Shown here: piece after piece, positions 62,680-64,000 of the stretch
How the letters are laid out: each line of letters opens with the position of its first letter
How positions within the stretch are numbered: the first letter of the stretch is position 1
NCBI RefSeq assembly: GCF_001500045.1
Contig: NZ_LQIX01000023.1
Coordinates: 124,001 to 188,000 of the forward strand
Reading direction: 5' to 3'
Origin: Mycobacterium sp. GA-1199
GTDB taxonomy: Bacteria; Actinomycetota; Actinomycetes; Mycobacteriales; Mycobacteriaceae
DNA: 64,000 nt
Program-made: the position numbers and the translations under genes
Notes under the pieces: model-generated
What the model saw: the letters and a program-made list of their open reading frames with translations, nothing else
Databases searched by the model: none
Told to the model about the DNA's origin: nothing

Positions 62680-64000
62680 ATGACCGCAGCGACCATCCCA
62701 GGTTTGGACACCGCACCGACGAAGCACGAGGGTCTGCTCGCTTGGGTTCAAGAGGTCGCCGAGCTGACGCAGCCCGACCGCGTGGTTTTCACCGACGGAT
62801 CTGACGAAGAGAACGCCCGGCTGTGCGAGCAGCTCGTGGCGGCGGGCACCTTCACCAAGCTCGACGAGAAGAAGAAGCCGAACTCGTACCTCGCTCTGTC
62901 CGACCCGTCCGACGTGGCCCGTGTGGAGTCACGCACCTTCATCTGCACCGAGAAGGAGATCGACGCCGGCCCGACCAACAACTGGATGGATCCGTCGGAG
63001 ATGCGCGGCATCATGACGGACCTCTACCGCGGGTGTATGCGCGGCCGCACCATGTACGTGGTGCCGTTCTGCATGGGCCCGCTGGGCGCCGAGGACCCGA
63101 AGCTGGGCGTCGAGATCACCGACTCCGAGTACGTCGTCGTGTCGATGCGGACGATGACCCGCATGGGCAAGGCCGCGCTCGACAAAATGGGCACCGACGG
63201 TTTCTTCGTCAAGGCGCTGCATTCGATCGGCGCACCGCTCGAGCCTGGCCAGAAGGACGTGCCTTGGCCGTGCAACGACACGAAATACATCACCCATTTC
63301 CCGGAGACCCGCGAGATCTGGAGCTTCGGCTCCGGTTACGGCGGCAACGCGCTGCTGGGCAAGAAGTGCTACTCGCTGCGCATCGCCTCGGCGATGGCAC
63401 ACGACGAGGGCTGGCTCGCCGAGCACATGCTGATCCTGAAGTTGATCTCCCCGGAGAACAAGGCCTACTTCGTCGCCGCCGCGTTCCCGTCGGCGTGCGG
63501 TAAGACCAACCTCGCGATGCTGCAGCCCACGATCCCGGGCTGGCGCGCCGAGACCATCGGCGACGACATCGCCTGGATGCGCTTCGGCAAGGACGGCCGC
63601 CTGTATGCCGTCAACCCCGAGTTCGGCTTCTTCGGCGTCGCGCCGGGCACCAACTGGTCGTCGAACCCGAACGCGATGAAGACCATCGAGGCCGGCAACA
63701 CGGTGTTCACCAACGTCGCGCTGACCAGCGACAACGACGTGTGGTGGGAGGGCCTCGAGGGCGAGCCGCAGAACCTCACCGACTGGAAGGGCCGCGAGTG
63801 GACGCCGGACTCGGAGGAGAAGGCCGCGCATCCGAACTCGCGGTACTGCACCCCGATGTCGCAGTGCCCCACACTCGCGCCCGAGTGGGACGACCCGCAG
63901 GGTGTGCCGATTTCGGCGATCCTGTTCGGCGCCCGCCGCAAGACGACGGTGCCGCTGGTGACGCAGGCCCGCGACTGGCAGCACGGCGTGTTCATCGGTG
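62680..64000 (+). CDS. pckG: Phosphoenolpyruvate carboxykinase, GTP-dependent (3' end outside window)
   Basis: 440 residues in the window of about 606. The nucleotide-binding kinase-1 loop [12 protein letters not shown] with its reactive Cys, the substrate motif [21 protein letters not shown] and the [22 protein letters not shown] region identify the GTP type. It converts oxaloacetate to PEP in gluconeogenesis and helps mycobacteria grow on fatty acids. ATG at 62680 has AGGAG eight bases upstream. It reads the same direction as the dynamin-like pair but has its own leader region. Confidence 0.96.
   Translation, partial: MTAATIPGLDTAPTKHEGLLAWVQEVAELTQPDRVVFTDGSDEENARLCEQLVAAGTFTKLDEKKKPNSYLALSDPSDVARVESRTFICTEKEIDAGPTNNWMDPSEMRGIMTDLYRGCMRGRTMYVVPFCMGPLGAEDPKLGVEITDSEYVVVSMRTMTRMGKAALDKMGTDGFFVKALHSIGAPLEPGQKDVPWPCNDTKYITHFPETREIWSFGSGYGGNALLGKKCYSLRIASAMAHDEGWLAEHMLILKLISPENKAYFVAAAFPSACGKTNLAMLQPTIPGWRAETIGDDIAWMRFGKDGRLYAVNPEFGFFGVAPGTNWSSNPNAMKTIEAGNTVFTNVALTSDNDVWWEGLEGEPQNLTDWKGREWTPDSEEKAAHPNSRYCTPMSQCPTLAPEWDDPQGVPISAILFGARRKTTVPLVTQARDWQHGVFIG

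Overview
The window reads as a chromosomal segment of a fast-growing mycobacterium (Mycolicibacterium/Mycobacterium type). It is GC-rich throughout and carries MmpL3 and MmpL11, a GlgE-pathway treS-mak pair, a PncA with the tuberculosis-complex active-site layout, a Rv0203-type haem-binding protein, OmamA/OmamB, a RicR-type copper sensor, a Zmp1-type M13 protease and GTP-dependent PEPCK. The order from about 30.7 kb to the end follows M. tuberculosis Rv0187 to Rv0211 with local insertions, and the first part resembles the Rv0120c to Rv0127 neighbourhood. These Rv correspondences are from memory and were not searched.

Layout. 0-4.6 kb: a truncated sensor-like gene, a STAS protein, a small lipoprotein and a three-gene coupled operon (S53 peptidase, zinc-ribbon membrane protein, membrane-anchored protein). 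4.6-7.8 kb: EF-G-like GTPase, F420/PPOX-type protein and a Pro-rich membrane protein. 8.0-11.8 kb: a complete polyamine/iron-type ABC importer. 11.9-13.3 kb: an OPRT-like and a HugZ-like gene. 13.4-20.0 kb: trehalose/glycogen metabolism (treS-mak and glgX) with a TetR regulator and an acidic protein between. 20.1-21.5 kb: crotonase and nicotinamidase. 21.5-25.3 kb: four overlapping envelope genes, one only 55 codons long. 25.3-26.7 kb: Zn-alcohol dehydrogenase and a decarboxylase-like remnant. 26.8-30.4 kb: a type VII secretion-associated cassette, visibly less GC-rich. 30.7-35.8 kb: O-methyltransferase, an IclR-controlled FAD oxidase/PhlG-type hydrolase pair, and two paralogous secreted proteins around a SRPBCC protein. 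35.9-38.9 kb: ilvD and the RicR copper locus. 39-45.8 kb: L,D-transpeptidase, Zmp1, a glycosyltransferase, OmamA/OmamB. 45.3-59.8 kb: the MmpL11/MmpL3 locus with haem-binding proteins, a decayed two-component system, YbhN-type and AI-2E-type membrane proteins, a NYN-domain protein and TrmB. 60-64 kb: two dynamin-like GTPase-type proteins and the 5' two thirds of pckG.

The gene set is mainly cell-envelope and central-carbon housekeeping: trehalose and glycogen turnover (treS, mak, glgX), trehalose-monomycolate and lipid export (MmpL3/MmpL11 and neighbours), L,D-crosslinking, Mce-associated proteins and gluconeogenesis. The accessory or less described parts are the S53/zinc-ribbon operon, the four-gene membrane operon, the T7SS cassette with a tandemly duplicated ectodomain, and the FAD-oxidase/PhlG-type cluster with its own operator. 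Decayed genes are a PrrA-PrrB chimera, a decarboxylase 5' fragment and a likely frameshift in the Rv0209-like gene. Genes are tightly packed: many same-strand pairs share a 4-bp ATGA or GTGA, several convergent pairs share a CTAG or abut, and several transcripts look leaderless. No tRNA, rRNA, CRISPR array or insertion sequence was seen.
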